This document shows, one piece after another, positions 23,060 to 34,105 of a stretch of 64,000 nucleotides of DNA. A program made the position numbers and the translations under genes. The stretch comes from Arbacia lixula (Eukaryota > Echinodermata > Echinoidea > Arbacioida > Arbaciidae). The notes below the pieces were generated by a model. That model did no database searches, was not told the DNA's origin, and worked only from the letters and a program-made list of their open reading frames with translations. How positions within the stretch are numbered: the first letter of the stretch is position 1; each line of letters opens with the position of its first letter. Location of the stretch: NCBI GenBank assembly GCA_963669155.1, contig OZ022595.1, positions 3,312,705 through 3,376,704 of the forward strand. The letters run 5' to 3'.

Positions 23060-23960
23060 AAAATCTAAATGGAGATTAAGATATTGTACAGATGTTGCTT
23101 ATATTCATCTCCAAAGTGGGTTAATATTGCACTCACCTTGATTGGTGTTGGAAAGCTACTCCAGAGTGGAGGACCATTGTAAAATGAAGACTGTGTTATT
23201 GCAGTGTGATGTAAAGGGATACAACTCTTTTCAGAAATTCTTGTTTTATAATTGTGTATTGCATGACTCTTAGTAAAATAATCATAATGAATGTGGTAAA
23301 TATTCATTGCATAAAAATACCAGTCTTTAATGCTTTCTTGAAAAGGTAAAATGTGTGTTTTAAAATACAAAGATAAGCAAGGGCTAGATATGGCGAAGAG
23401 GTAATCACACGGATTGAACGTTTTTTAAGTTTCATTAGACGATCAAGATTTTTCTGTATTGCAATAATTTAGATGAGGTGATACTAGTGAATGATGCAAT
23501 ACTTTTAAAACAATTTGTGGTAAGAACTGCATTTTATAAAGAATTTAAATGTTTTTGGATAATGTATTACATAAATAGTTCACATGATTATAAATGATTT
23601 TTTGGGTAATTTAAACCATTATTATTTTGTCATCCCTATAATATAGATCCACGTTACAGTTGTATGATTTGTTTTGTCTACATTCAAAATCAATTCATTT
23701 GCAGCCATCCAGTCGCTCATACTCGAGACTACAGTACTGCCTGCAGATCCCTTCCTTTATAAAAAAAAAAAATATGCTTGTGTCGTCTGCAAATAATATG
23801 TAATGTAAAGATTGATATGAACAAGGTAGGTCATTGATATAAGTGAGAAACAAAAGAGGCCTGAGTATCACTCCCTGGGGCACTCCACATGTGACATTAC
23901 TACTTTGAGATTTTATTTTATTCCACTGATAAACATGTAAGTTACTTGTTTACGATCACT
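23060..23960 (-). mobile_element. LINE reverse-transcriptase remnant
   Basis: This minus-strand non-LTR retrotransposon remnant has, in order, PQGVILRPLLFLTYINDLP and LFADDTS (RT domains 4-5 with the FADD catalytic box, 23770-23883), the AANELILNVDKTN word (about 23670-23700), and a C-terminal conserved stretch with YNGPPLWSSFP (23065-23370). The style is that of L2/CR1/Jockey-like LINEs. The frame shifts and carries stops between these blocks, so it is a dead 3' part of a copy. A poly-A tract at 23761-23771 lies within the RT block and causes one shift. Confidence 0.75.
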
Positions 23961-24545
23961 AAGGTAGTTGAATAAAAGTAAAGATGAAAGATGATAAAGA
24001 TGAATTGATCACTAAATCATTAAATTGCCAACATGATGGAAATGTTTGAAGCTTGCTTTTTGTAATGGCATGATTATTGCTTTTACTTGTATTTCTTGAT
24101 AATATTTTACGTTACAATAGACTGTATGTTCTTTTCAACAATACAAACTTGATTTTTAAGAAATCAATTGTTGCTAGCGATAATCGTTTGTCTCGCAATG
24201 TATGGTCAATGCAATCTCAAAAGATCACAATGTTTCTTGCGCCGCCGCAACACTTTGTCAGGTGTGATTCAAAATTGTAGTAAGTAGGGGTTTAAATACC
24301 CTTTGGTCAGTGCAGTGCACTAACCTAAACCCACTCATAAACGGTCCAATACTGTTGGCCGGTGCTGGCCGGTGCATGCGGATACTTGACCAAACTATAG
24401 GCCGCTGATATGCGGCTTGCATCGTCGTGCTGTAACAAGCTACAGACAAAGGTCAAGTTACAGACAAAGGACAAACGACAAAGCCCACTGGCCGGCAATT
24501 CTGGGTGATCGACCAGTCAAAGGGCAGCTTTTAGAATAGGTTCGC
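23961..24545. other. no gene seen
   Basis: No coding region or repeat could be supported. It may still be LINE-derived near its left side. Confidence 0.3.
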
Positions 24546-25472
24546 ATTAAGCCTGAGTCATATAGATTTTTCAGAAACGGGTGTTCGAAAGCTTTGCGCC
24601 GATCGAACATTGATGCATCGACGGCACATTGACAAATTGTGTACAATGGATAGCGGAGTGCGAACGCTAGTGGTCGTGTATATTTTGCTTATTACATGAC
24701 GTCATCCAGCCACTACCAAGAGCCAATTTATTAATGAAAATATAGTAAGCATGCACAGTGCAAGCCTTCCATTTCCCCACTCAGTATTCCACCAAAACAA
24801 GTGTGCAATTCTCTATCACCTCGTACCAAAATCGACCTATAATTTCTCTTTCCTATATTTTATATGAATTGTGAAAGGTATTCTCGGAGAATCTATTTTC
24901 TCACCGATACCGCACATGTAAGCGAATTAGCGTTGGAATCTGTAGAGTCTATTGCAACGTGCACAAAATCAATCGGCTTCCGGGTCTCAGACAACGTGAC
25001 CGGATATCGTTATCGCTGTTGATACTTCCACACGCACATGGTCATGACCATGGTCATGATCTCCGCGATGCACCAATCAGCGGTCTCCGAATCAGCTTGT
25101 GCGGAGACACTATATCATGCTGTCCGCGTTGTACACAGTCTATGGACAATTGTTCGTTGTGGCGTTGCATACGTAGTACGGTATATAGTAGTGAACGAAT
25201 CGAAGACAAAGCTGCTTGATCATCAAGCAACCAGTTCGTTCTCTTGATGCGTTACCTGCAAAACTCACAAAAGAGAGTAGGAACCAAGTAAGCAAATTAG
25301 AATTGTGAAAATATGAAGATAAATTGTGTATAACAGGACTATCAAACAAAAAAATTTGTGTTTTCTAGTCAATTTGGTAATTTTGTCGATGCATTGAATT
25401 CATCAAAACGAAATCGGAGTTCGACGTCTTCAATCAAATACTGGCTTAATAATCGATTCGACTCAGGCCTAG
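24546..25472. mobile_element. possible inverted-terminus element
   Basis: The left end ttaagcctgagtcatatag and the right end gattcgactcaggcctag are inverted (CCTGAGTC core). The inside is richer in CpG than its surroundings and contains the word catggtcatgaccatggtca, itself a palindrome. No transposase is seen. The termini are short, so this could be chance. Confidence 0.35.
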
Positions 25473-25573
25473 TTTGCATTGTTGGGCGGTAACGATGGCC
25501 AGCTTCAAACAAACAACATGCTGCTATGGCGTGTTGATACGAGGTGGTCGGGGAGTGTCATGGCGGCATATTG

Positions 25574-25702
25574 TACTAATCCAAAATTTGGGGATATCGA
25601 TCCCGTTGTGTAGATTGAAATTATTTTCAATTTATTTCAAATTATTTCCAATTATAATTTCAATCAAGACAATGGGATCAATATCTCCTAATTTTGGATT
25701 CC
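25574..25702. repeat. small foldback hairpin
   Basis: aatccaaaatttggggatat plus cgatccc is mirrored by gggatcaatatctcctaatt plus ttggatt, with an AT-rich middle (ttattttcaatttatttc). It lies directly against the polypyrimidine tract. Confidence 0.65.
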
Positions 25703-26350
25703 TCTCCCTCGTGCTCTCCTCCTCTCTCTACCCTCTCATTCTCTCCCTCCTGCTCTCCCCCTCTCTTTCCCCTCTCTCTGCCCCTCTCCCCTTCTCATCC
25801 TCTCCCTCGTGCTCTCCTCCTCTCTCTACCCTCTCATTCTCTCCCTCCTGCTCTCCCCCTCTCTTTCCCCTCTCTCTGCCCCTCTCCCCTTCTCATCCTC
25901 TCCCTCTTGCTCTCCATCCAGCTCTCCCTCCTCTTCTCCTCTTTCGCTCACACCCTCTGCCCTCTCATTCTCTTCCTCCTTCTCTCCCCCTCTCTTTTCG
26001 TCTCTCACCCCTCTCCCCCCCCCACCTCTCTCCCCTCTTTCTCCCCTCTCTCTCCCCTCTCTCCCTTCTCTCTCTCCCCTCTCTCTCTCCCCTCTCTCCA
26101 CTCTCTCTCCACTCTCTCTCCCCTCTCTCCCTTCTCTCTCTCCCCTCTCTCTCTCTCCACTCTCTCTCCACTCTCTCTCCCCTCTCTCTCCCCTCTCTCT
26201 CTCTCCCCTCTCTCCACTCTCTCTCCACTCTCTCTCCACTCCCCCCCCCTCTCTCTCCCCTCTCTCTCCCCTCTCTCTCCCCTCTCTCTCCCCTCCCTCT
26301 CACCTCTCATCCTCTCTCCTCCTCCCTTGTCACTCCTCTCTTCTGTCCCA
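25700..26350. repeat. 650-bp polypyrimidine (CTCTCTCC)n tract
   Basis: This is almost pure C/T on the plus strand, built from ctctctcccctctctctccc variants. The first part (25705-25905) holds a roughly 110-bp higher-order duplication (ctcgtgctctcctcctctct and following). All long frames across it, on both strands, are Ser/Pro/Leu or Glu/Arg/Gly repeats and are not genes. Mirror symmetry makes triplex (H-DNA) formation possible (inference). Confidence 0.9.
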
Positions 26351-27570
26351 CCTGCCCCTCTCTTATTACAATGGCTATACCCCTCTCGCCATCCTATGTG
26401 CATTTGAATAAAGTGCACCAATTACTAATTTTTCATTAGTGTTCTACCAGCCTGAAGTCGATAAATAGAATGCCATTTGATGGAAAAATCTCTAATCCCT
26501 AATCTTGTGCTAGATTGCAACATAGCAGCTAATATGTCATACAGCATGCTATTTGGTAGTCAGTGTTCATTAGCTGAAATCTATGGTCAAGAAATCCCCA
26601 CACACACTCTTGGGCTAGATGGTATAATAAGTTCAGAAACCAGCATGCTATTTGACAGCTTCTTATCCTATTAGAGACTTTCCCGCACTCTCCACAGCTT
26701 CATGTTCTTTCCCTTTTCTGTCTCTCTCTCTATTTCTCTCTTGGTTTACCAAATACCTAGCCACAAGTGTCATTTGATAGTAATCAAACTAATTGGCTGG
26801 CATGGCATTCCAGCCACAAACATGCATGTCTTCAGCACACTGCCCCTGTCTGTATGTGTACAGCAGTTTGGCAAAGAGATCAAACTGCCTTACATCAGCT
26901 GCAAGGCACTGCCTAATTAATTGCCGTCTTAGTAATTTCTCATAAAGCTGCTTTTGCTAAACTAATGAAATTTTCATTGAAATAAGCAGGTGTGTAGGTC
27001 AGGTCTCTGTGGATGTGTGAGCATGTATGTGTGAAAGTGTGTGTTGTCCTTCTGTACTCTTTGGTGGATAGGTTAGATGCTGTCAGCCACTTCATCACTT
27101 TCACTATCTAGTGAAGATTGTAACACAGTGGGCTGATGTGTGTGCGCGATGTGACCAAATTGCTCAAATTTGGCTTTCCTAGTGGGTAGCATGGCTGTTG
27201 GATATTTATAATCCAAACTACCCAAGTGCATATTAGACTCAGTATATCCCACATGTTGGGGTGAGCCAGAGAAGAAATCAAGAATGATTAGTCTTCTGCA
27301 ACCAGACACGTTTATTTTACAGTTTGCATTAGAATGCCCAACAGCATGGAAGCCAGGCTAAGATGTGAGGGATACCTGAAGGTTGTTATCATCAGTGATT
27401 TAACTACCCACAACAAAGGATTAGGGATACAAGTCGCTGGGCAGAATTGATTTTTTTGGGCAGGGGCTATTGTTTGAATGGATCCCCTCCACTATGCTGT
27501 GCAATATACCCATTGAGGATTATTTTTACAAGGGCACTTTTCCAATTTCCAAGGGCTCTTTATGCATTGT
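26351..27570. other. no gene seen
   Basis: No supported coding region. Two 'cagcatgctatttg' words (26542 and 26641) make a small local duplication. A short dispersed word (aatgcccaacagcatggaag) at 27333 recurs near 61752. Confidence 0.4.
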
Positions 27571-27744
27571 GAAGGTTAAAAGGAAAGTCCACCATGATAT
27601 TAAGATGGTTTGAATAAAAGCAGAAACATGAAAGAAACATATATTAGTGAAGGTTTTGTTACGATCAGTTCACGCCAGAAAGGATCGCACAAAATGATAC
27701 CAATATTTAGTTTATGTGTTCTTTATTATATGGGGTATTTCTCC

Positions 27745-28420
27745 TTTAAAATAAAAAAAAAACTTTCACAAATTTGTACAATGGGTTTCTCACTTAATCT
27801 ACGAATATTATACAAGTGAACGTAAGCTTACGGTGCTGGAGGATACTGAAGTCCAATGGATCCACGGCTCTTGCTGATGGTCCAGTTGATAATCCGATCC
27901 AGTATACCCAAATTATGATCGCAATGTTGATCCCAATGTTGTACACTGAAGAGCAGGTATTCGAGATAGTCAAGTCCAAATAGATGATCCAAGATGGTTA
28001 AATATTAATCCACAGAGCTTTCATGGCTTTCACAGGCAGGATCTCGTAAGCACTATTTAACAGGCAGGTATTTATCCACATTGAGAAAATCAAAACAAAC
28101 TTTCACAAATTTGTACAATGGGTTTCTCACTTAATCTACGAATATTATACAAGTGAACGTAAGCTTACGGTGCTGGAGGATACTGAAGTCCAATGGATCC
28201 ACGGCTCTCGCTGATGGCCCAGTTGATAATTCGATCCAGTATTCCCAAATTATGATCGCAATGTTGATCCCAATGTTGTACACTGAAGAGCAGGTATTCC
28301 AGATAGTCAAGTCCAAATAGATGATCCAAGATGGTCAAATATTAATCCACAGAGCTTTCACGGCTTTCACCGGCAGGATCTCGTAAGCACTATCTAACAG
28401 GCAGGTATTTATCCATGTAG
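27745..28420. repeat. tandem duplication inside the solo LTR
   Basis: The stretch from aaactttcacaaatttgtac through ctcgtaagcacta occurs twice, near 27758-28060 and 28095-28400, with few differences. The other LTR copies have it once, so the duplication arose in this copy. Confidence 0.8.
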
Positions 28421-28720
28421 AGAAAATCCTTGTATGAATCCACAGGTGTGTATTGAGCCAGGGTCACAACAAAAATCTTAGATGCAGGTTACTCTTACCA
28501 CAGGTGACTGGAGCAGGATGCTATTAAGCTCTCTAATGCAGGTTATCAAATGTACATGACTGGAGCTAGGATGATATGTTAACTCTGAGCTCCTATTCAA
28601 GCAACTCGTATATATACTACAATCTGTACATTCTAGAAGGTTCTATTATCTGTGCTTCTAGAAATTTCGCAATACATCTAGTAAGTTCTACATTGTACCT
28701 ATGTTTGTAAACATGACAAT

Positions 28721-28897
28721 ATACAAATGATTCGCAGGTATGAGTGGGTCGGTAGGAATTGTTTGCACAAGGTAACTATGGAACTGTTAAACCCACGAGG
28801 CGAAGCCGAGTGGGTTTAGACGAGTTTCCATAGTTACCGCGTGCAAACAATTCCACCGACTCACGAAATAAACCTGCGTATCATCTGTTTTATAGAA
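28721..28897. repeat. foldback at the 3' edge of the Crypton
   Basis: The left arm (tacaaatgattcgcaggt, gggtcggtaggaattgttt, ggtaactatggaac) is mirrored by gtttccatagttaccgcg, tgcaaacaattccaccgac and cctgcgtatcatctgttt. The arms are about 75 bp with a short loop (cccacgaggcgaagccgag region). It may be part of the Crypton end or a small MITE lodged at the boundary. Confidence 0.75.
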
Positions 28898-28944
28898 TGG
28901 GCATTGTCACAAACCCAAAAATCCAAAAAAAATAAAAAATTAAA

Positions 28945-29080
28945 AACTTTACCGGACGCATGAAATTATTTTACCGGACGCATGAAATTTTTTACCGGAC
29001 GCATGAAATTTTTTACCGGACGCATGAAATTTTTTTACCGGACGCATGATTTTTTTTACCAGCCGCATGATACCAAATGA
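28945..29080 (+). repeat. tandem array of TTTTACCGGACGCATGAAA
   Basis: A roughly 23-bp unit with the fixed core accggacgcatga occurs five times, plus a variant last unit (accagccgcatga). It sits in the 3' untranslated side of the Crypton. Confidence 0.9.
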
Positions 29081-29468
29081 CTCACTGCTTAATGTCTGGA
29101 CTGAAAGGAACTTTTTATAAATGAACAAAACAATAGAAAACTGAAAATCCTGAGGGGTTTTGATACATTTTTGTCAGAATTTCAGATTTTCAGTTTTCTA
29201 TGGGATTTATGTGTGGTTGTAACTAAAATTTAGAAACATACCTTTTTTTGGCAGACTCTGATTGTATGCTTTCCCGATGATTGCCAAATTGAAGAACATT
29301 TTGCAAATCTAGTCTATGTACATGTACAGTTCCATCAACGACTTCAAAACGTAAGACGACATAAACTTTTGCTTCCAGAACGAACACAGTTGAAAGTCAA
29401 GGAAAATGTAAAACACTAACAGTTGAAATCCAAACAGCAACACATTTACATGGAGTTCTTCCTCAGTG

Positions 29469-30793
29469 TTATTGTTTGTTGTTATGGATGTTTACCACAC
29501 AGTTGCTTATGTTGAAGATGTTACTGGAGGTACGTGTGGTATTACTCTGCGATGAAAGAGACAAAGACAGAGGAGACCGTGCAGGTTGAAGGGCTGCTAA
29601 TGGTAGTGGCGTAGATGGTGATGATGATGCTGTCTGAGCACTTGGTTGTTCACTGACAAGAATACCATCAATAATTGTCTGTTGTTCACTGCTGAGTTTG
29701 CTGACTTGTAGCTCTACGGGAATTGATACCGGCATTGCTGCAGGAGTAGTAGTTACAGATGAGGTTGACGGCTCGTCAAGGCTAGAGTCGTGATCATGAT
29801 TGACATCCGACTGACGGTTAACATTAACGTTATACAGATGTTGTCGGATCTTACCGCTCATTTCCTTCTTTCTCTCTGCACTTGTCTTTGTGTAGATTTT
29901 GATGGAGCTTTCACTCTTATGACCGCTGACGGACATAATGTCCCTGGACTCAAACCCGGACTGGTCTAATGTAGTTACACACGTTGCCCTCAGGCAATGA
30001 TTCGTGTACACCTTACTACATTTCGCATTGGTAGAGATGATCTTCATCTTGTTTGACAGTGTGTTAATACCGACCGGACTGTTCTGATACCACGGGTCAC
30101 TGTCATTCGACGGCCGCTTTGGTTTTGGTTTCTGCCAAAACCAGGGACATGCAGGGTTTAGTTTAGACAAGTACTTTTCAAATGTTTTGACAGGGCATCT
30201 TTCGGTGTTCGGAATTTCATACATCAAGCCGGCTCCGGTAGCTTCATCGTCATTCTCTCTGTGATTTTTTGTGAGATGATCACGCTTTTGAACATACTTC
30301 ACTCCATCATCATCAACACAAACAGAGAAATCTGATGGCTTGAACATTGTACATTTTCTCTCCCTCGATTGCAGAAATATGTTAGCAAGTCAATAAATAC
30401 CTTGTTCTGAAGTCCTTCTGGTCTGTTGCAATCCAACTGGGTCTGTATCTTCTCCATGTCAACATTAGAAATTGGATTCTTATGCTTTGTACTTCCTAAT
30501 CCTTCCCGCTTCAGTTTGACCAAAACTGCTTTGAACATTCGAACACTCTGGGGGAAAAGGGCATTCTTACAGATGTCGATGTTGAAATTGTCCAAATAGT
30601 GACGCTGGATCCCGTACCGAATGTACTGCATTGATTTCTTCGTGTACGAAGAACCATCACTCTTACGCAGCGATGCATACAAAGCAGACAGCAGCGAGTC
30701 CAAATCCGCGGTGTTCTCCTTAGTAACGTCGGTCAAAATTGCATCTTTTTGCTTCAGTCTCGCAAAGCACTCCAGTTTGAAGAATCCAAATTT
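29469..30793 (-). pseudogene. Crypton tyrosine recombinase (DUF3504-type), main part
   Basis: This is the catalytic part of a Crypton recombinase, which moves the transposon by site-specific recombination in the nucleus. The N-terminal helical domain (30793-30400) contains SYTKKSMQYIRYGIQRHYL and ends in the first catalytic arginine block, CNRGREN. The second block gives KPSDFSV, CPVKTFEKYLSKLNPACPWF, HCLR (His-x-x-Arg, near 29990), SGHKSESSIKIY (His, and the Tyr nucleophile near 29893), followed by a Ser/Thr/Pro-rich low-complexity tail. Relatives captured by animal hosts include KIAA1958, QRICH1 and ZMYM proteins. A single frameshift near 30345, just after GREN, separates the two blocks, so the copy is probably inactive. 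All four catalytic positions are still visible. Confidence 0.8.
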
Positions 30794-30900
30794 AATAGAG
30801 AATTAAACAAGAACTTACCTGTTTGAAGTTTAATTGCTATTTTATTAGCAATACGTAGGGAGGGAGTACATGAGAGCCCGCTCGCGTGCGCGCAGATCAT
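30794..30900. repeat. DIRS left inverted terminus
   Basis: The outer 79 bases (aatagagaattaaacaagaa onwards to gggagggagtacatg) are repeated exactly in the internal complementary region. The inner 34 bases (tacatgagagcccgctcgcg and on) are inverted at the right terminus. Confidence 0.9.
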
Positions 30901-31003
30901 TCTTCAAAGCTGTAGTGACCACTGTCAGCGTGATAAAGTAGAAATTAGGAACTACCTGTATAGAACTTCTCAAAACTGAAGAAAAAAGGGTGGGAGTGGA
31001 GGG

Positions 31004-31116
31004 CATGTACTCCCTCCCTACGTATTGCTAATAAAATAGCAATTAAACTTCAAACAGGTAAGTTCTTGTTTAATTCTCTATTTTATCACGCAATCCTTGT
31101 GAGTGATTACATGAGA
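31004..31116. repeat. DIRS internal complementary region
   Basis: Its first 79 bases are the reverse complement of the left terminus. The last 37 (attttatcacgcaatccttg to catgaga) are the reverse complement of the right terminus. This region is the template used by the family to complete the ends through a circular intermediate. Confidence 0.9.
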
Positions 31117-31205
31117 TTTTAAAGCACAGTGGTCACGAGGCTAAGAGTAGAAAACACTGCCACAATAGTATGATACAAGTATTAGTCATACTGACCATTA
31201 AGACA

Positions 31206-32301
31206 TCAGTGTTCCAATACTGTGCGGGAGAAACTGGTACAATCTGGTTCCACTGGCTTCAAGTAGAACTTTTGAAAAGTTTTAGCATTGGCCCAGCCAG
31301 CTTGTCTCAAGATGTCAGACACTGGCAATTGTTTTTCCTGGGCTGAAGAGAGATTTGTAGTGATTAATGTCAATACCAGACTTCTCCATAATGGTTCTAA
31401 TCCACCGTGAAATTGTTGCTGTTGTAGCCCTCCTGTGGGGCTTCTGGTAGGTGATGAACAGATGTCTCTCTGCACCTCTTAAAGGGTTAGTGACGGTAAT
31501 ATAACGTTTCAGATATCGTACTACACAAAGTCGCTTATCTGCAGGAAATGATTTCAAGAAGACGACGGTCCCGACATTTCCTGGTCTACTTTGCTTGAGC
31601 AATTTATCTACGTGGAACTCCACTGCACTGTCTGTCAGGCTCATCTTGTCCAAATGAAGTTTGTGGATGGTCTGCACTCTCTGTGCTGAAGTCAAGGCCA
31701 ACAACATGCTCAGTTTTAATGTCAACAAGCTTAAAGGGAGTTTGTGTGCTGGAGACAACACTCGTAAATAATCCAGCACAATATTGACATTCCAAATACG
31801 GCTATAACGTGGTGTCGGAGTTCTCAGCTTGAATACTCCTTTGAGATATCTGCTAATTAAAGGATGCGTTCCAACAGTGTAGTTGCATTCCTCCAAACAT
31901 ATAAAAGTTGCCAATGCACTTCTTGCTACATTCATGGCACTATAGCTAGCTTTATTTCTGTAAAACAGTTCATTAAAAAATTCCAACAAATTCTCCACTT
32001 TTGTGCGAGTCCAGGAAATTTTACGTTTCACACAAAACAGTTTCCACTTCTTTAAATAGACATTATACTGTCGCTTTGTTGAGTCTGTCAGCGATGCACC
32101 TAGAATCTCCACAGTTTCTGTAGTTAGTCCTTGCTGGGAGTAGAAACCACGCCAAGCCTGCAACATAACAGAGAAAGCTTTGTTAGAGGATGAGGTACAC
32201 CCGAGACAGGTTGTGTGAGCAAACATGGGCTTTTTGGCAGGGTGTAAGGTTTCTCCAGTAACAGTTCTTGTAGGAGGGGAAACCAGGCTTGTGTAGGCCA
32301 A
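31206..32301 (-). mobile_element. DIRS tyrosine recombinase part
   Basis: This part provides the recombinase that inserts the circular DNA copy. Visible blocks are LTDSTKRQYNVYLKKWKLFC (N-terminal core-binding domain), ALTSAQRVQTIHKL (first catalytic arginine), a block with PHRRATTATISRWI, and AGWANAKTFQKFYLKP carrying the tyrosine nucleophile. This is the recombinase type of DIRS1-like elements and replaces the integrase of LTR retrotransposons. It overlaps the end of the RT part, as is usual in the family. It is a fossil with about one break. Confidence 0.85.
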
Positions 32302-34037
32302 TTTGGCACAATCAACAACCCCTCAGCTTTATCTGATTTTATTTTTTGCAAACATTTAGATACCAAATTGAAGGGTGGGAATGCATAGAAATTTAATGTT
32401 CCCCAATCCAAAGTGAAGGCATCCACTGCCCATGCACTGGGGTCTGGTTTCCACGAAACATACACTGGCAGTTGGTTGTTTAGTCTAGATGCAAAGAGAT
32501 CAATATCTGGTGTGCCAAAGAATTCTGTTATATTTGAAAATATGTCTCTGTCTAGCATCCATTCAGTGTTATCACTGAATTTTCTCGACATGTGGTCTGC
32601 TTCAACATTGAGCGCCCCTGGGAGGTGAGCTGCAGTAATCCATATATTACGCTTACTGCACCATTCCCATATTTTGGACGCCATTTCATTGCACATTTCT
32701 GATTTTGTGCCCCCTAGATTATTCAAATAACTGACAGAAGTGGTGTTGTCAATTCTCACCAGTATGTGACAATTTCTCAAATCTGCACAATATGCACGTA
32801 GCCCAAACCACGCAGCCAACATTTCGAGATAGTTTATTTTGTTTTGTTTAGCAATTTCAAGTTCATGAGCATTCCACCTGCCACCAGTGCAAGAGTCAAG
32901 ATCAGTGGCACCCCAACCCTGTCCGCTTGCATCTGTGCGAATTTCTTTGGTTGGTTTTTCTCTAATTATTGGTTTGAAGGCAGAAGAGATATTTTTAATC
33001 CACCAGTCAAGCTCATGTTTTGCAGTTTCTGAAATTGTCATCGGTCTATCGAAATGTCCACAATTCTTTTTCAACGCTGCAATTTTCTCAGTTTCAAGGC
33101 ACCTGTAATGCAGTGGCCCATATTGGACTGCGGGAAGAGTTGCTATTAACTTTCCAATCACTCTAGCAACCTCTCTAATTGTTGGTTTGTGGTTATCTTG
33201 AAGCTGTTTACATACATCTTTAATTTCACAGACTTTTCTATCTGGGAGTGTAACCACCATTTTGTTGGTATTCAAATTAAATCCAAGGAATTCTAATTCC
33301 TGAGATGGTTCGAGGATAGACTTGTCAGGGTGTATGATAAACCCCAAGTCTGACAGAAGTGATGTAGTAGCTTTAACAGCAAATTCGCAATCGGTTTTGC
33401 TATTTGCTATTATTACGTTGTCATCAAGATATGCACAAACCAAATGTCCCTCTTGCCTAAGGTGTGCGAGTACTGGTTTCAGGATTTTTGTGAACAATCT
33501 AGGGGCACTACTTAGCCCATTGGGCAATGATTTATACTGCCATAATTGCCCTTCCCACTCAAATCTAAGGTATTTTCTATAGTCTGCATGAATGGGCACT
33601 GTGTAATACGCATCACGTAAATCTACTGAAGCCATGTAATTTCCCCTAGAAAGGAGTGTAAGTACAGAATAGATGTTGTCCATTTTGAAGTGGCGATAGG
33701 TGACGCTTTTATTTAATTCTGACAGGTCTAGAATCAGGCGTATACCACCATTCTTTTTCATTCTGGTAAATATGTTAGAAATAAATTCCCCTTTTTCATG
33801 AGTGCAACGCTCTATGACATTTTTCTGTTCGAGATCCAAAATTGTGTCCCGAATTTTCCCTGTTTCTTCCGCATTGCGTTTGTACGGGAAGAGGGGTTTT
33901 TCTCGCTTGGGTGGGAATTTATCTGGATCAAATTCGAGTTTGTATCCAGTGATAGCCTCAATGATGAGGGGATCTGAAGTTAATTTTTCCCAATTTCGTA
34001 AAAATGGCTTCAGACGACCACCGACCGTATTACGCAA
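32124..34037 (-). mobile_element. DIRS reverse transcriptase-RNase H-methyltransferase-like ORF
   Basis: This is one open frame of 637 residues. The reverse transcriptase spans about residues 55-255, with GGIRLILDLSELNK, SVDLRDAYYTVPIH and the YLDD catalytic box at 203-206. RNase H spans about 365-485, with IRTDASGQGWGATD, the E in NYLEMLA, RIDNTT and the EADHMSR end. Residues 505-580 (FFGTPDIDLFASRLN, VSWKPDP, YAFPPF) resemble the Dam-like methyltransferase region that DIRS1-like elements carry. It copies element RNA into DNA. The frame looks open throughout, in line with the young age of the insertion. Confidence 0.88.
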
Positions 34038-34105
34038 GTGCCCATGAATATTGAATGCACCTACCTCTTCAAAGGTGCTCTGGCTCGGTGTGGGTTGTTC
34101 GTGGG

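Noticed and set aside
25474-26439. Long plus-strand reading frame of 321 codons and several overlapping frames on both strands
   Set aside because: They follow from the (CTCTCTCC)n tract; all peptides are Ser/Pro/Leu or Glu/Arg/Gly repeats with no domain.
28721-28897. Crypton with long terminal inverted repeats like a cut-and-paste transposon
   Set aside because: Both arms of the foldback are on the same side; the right end has only the short inverted word.
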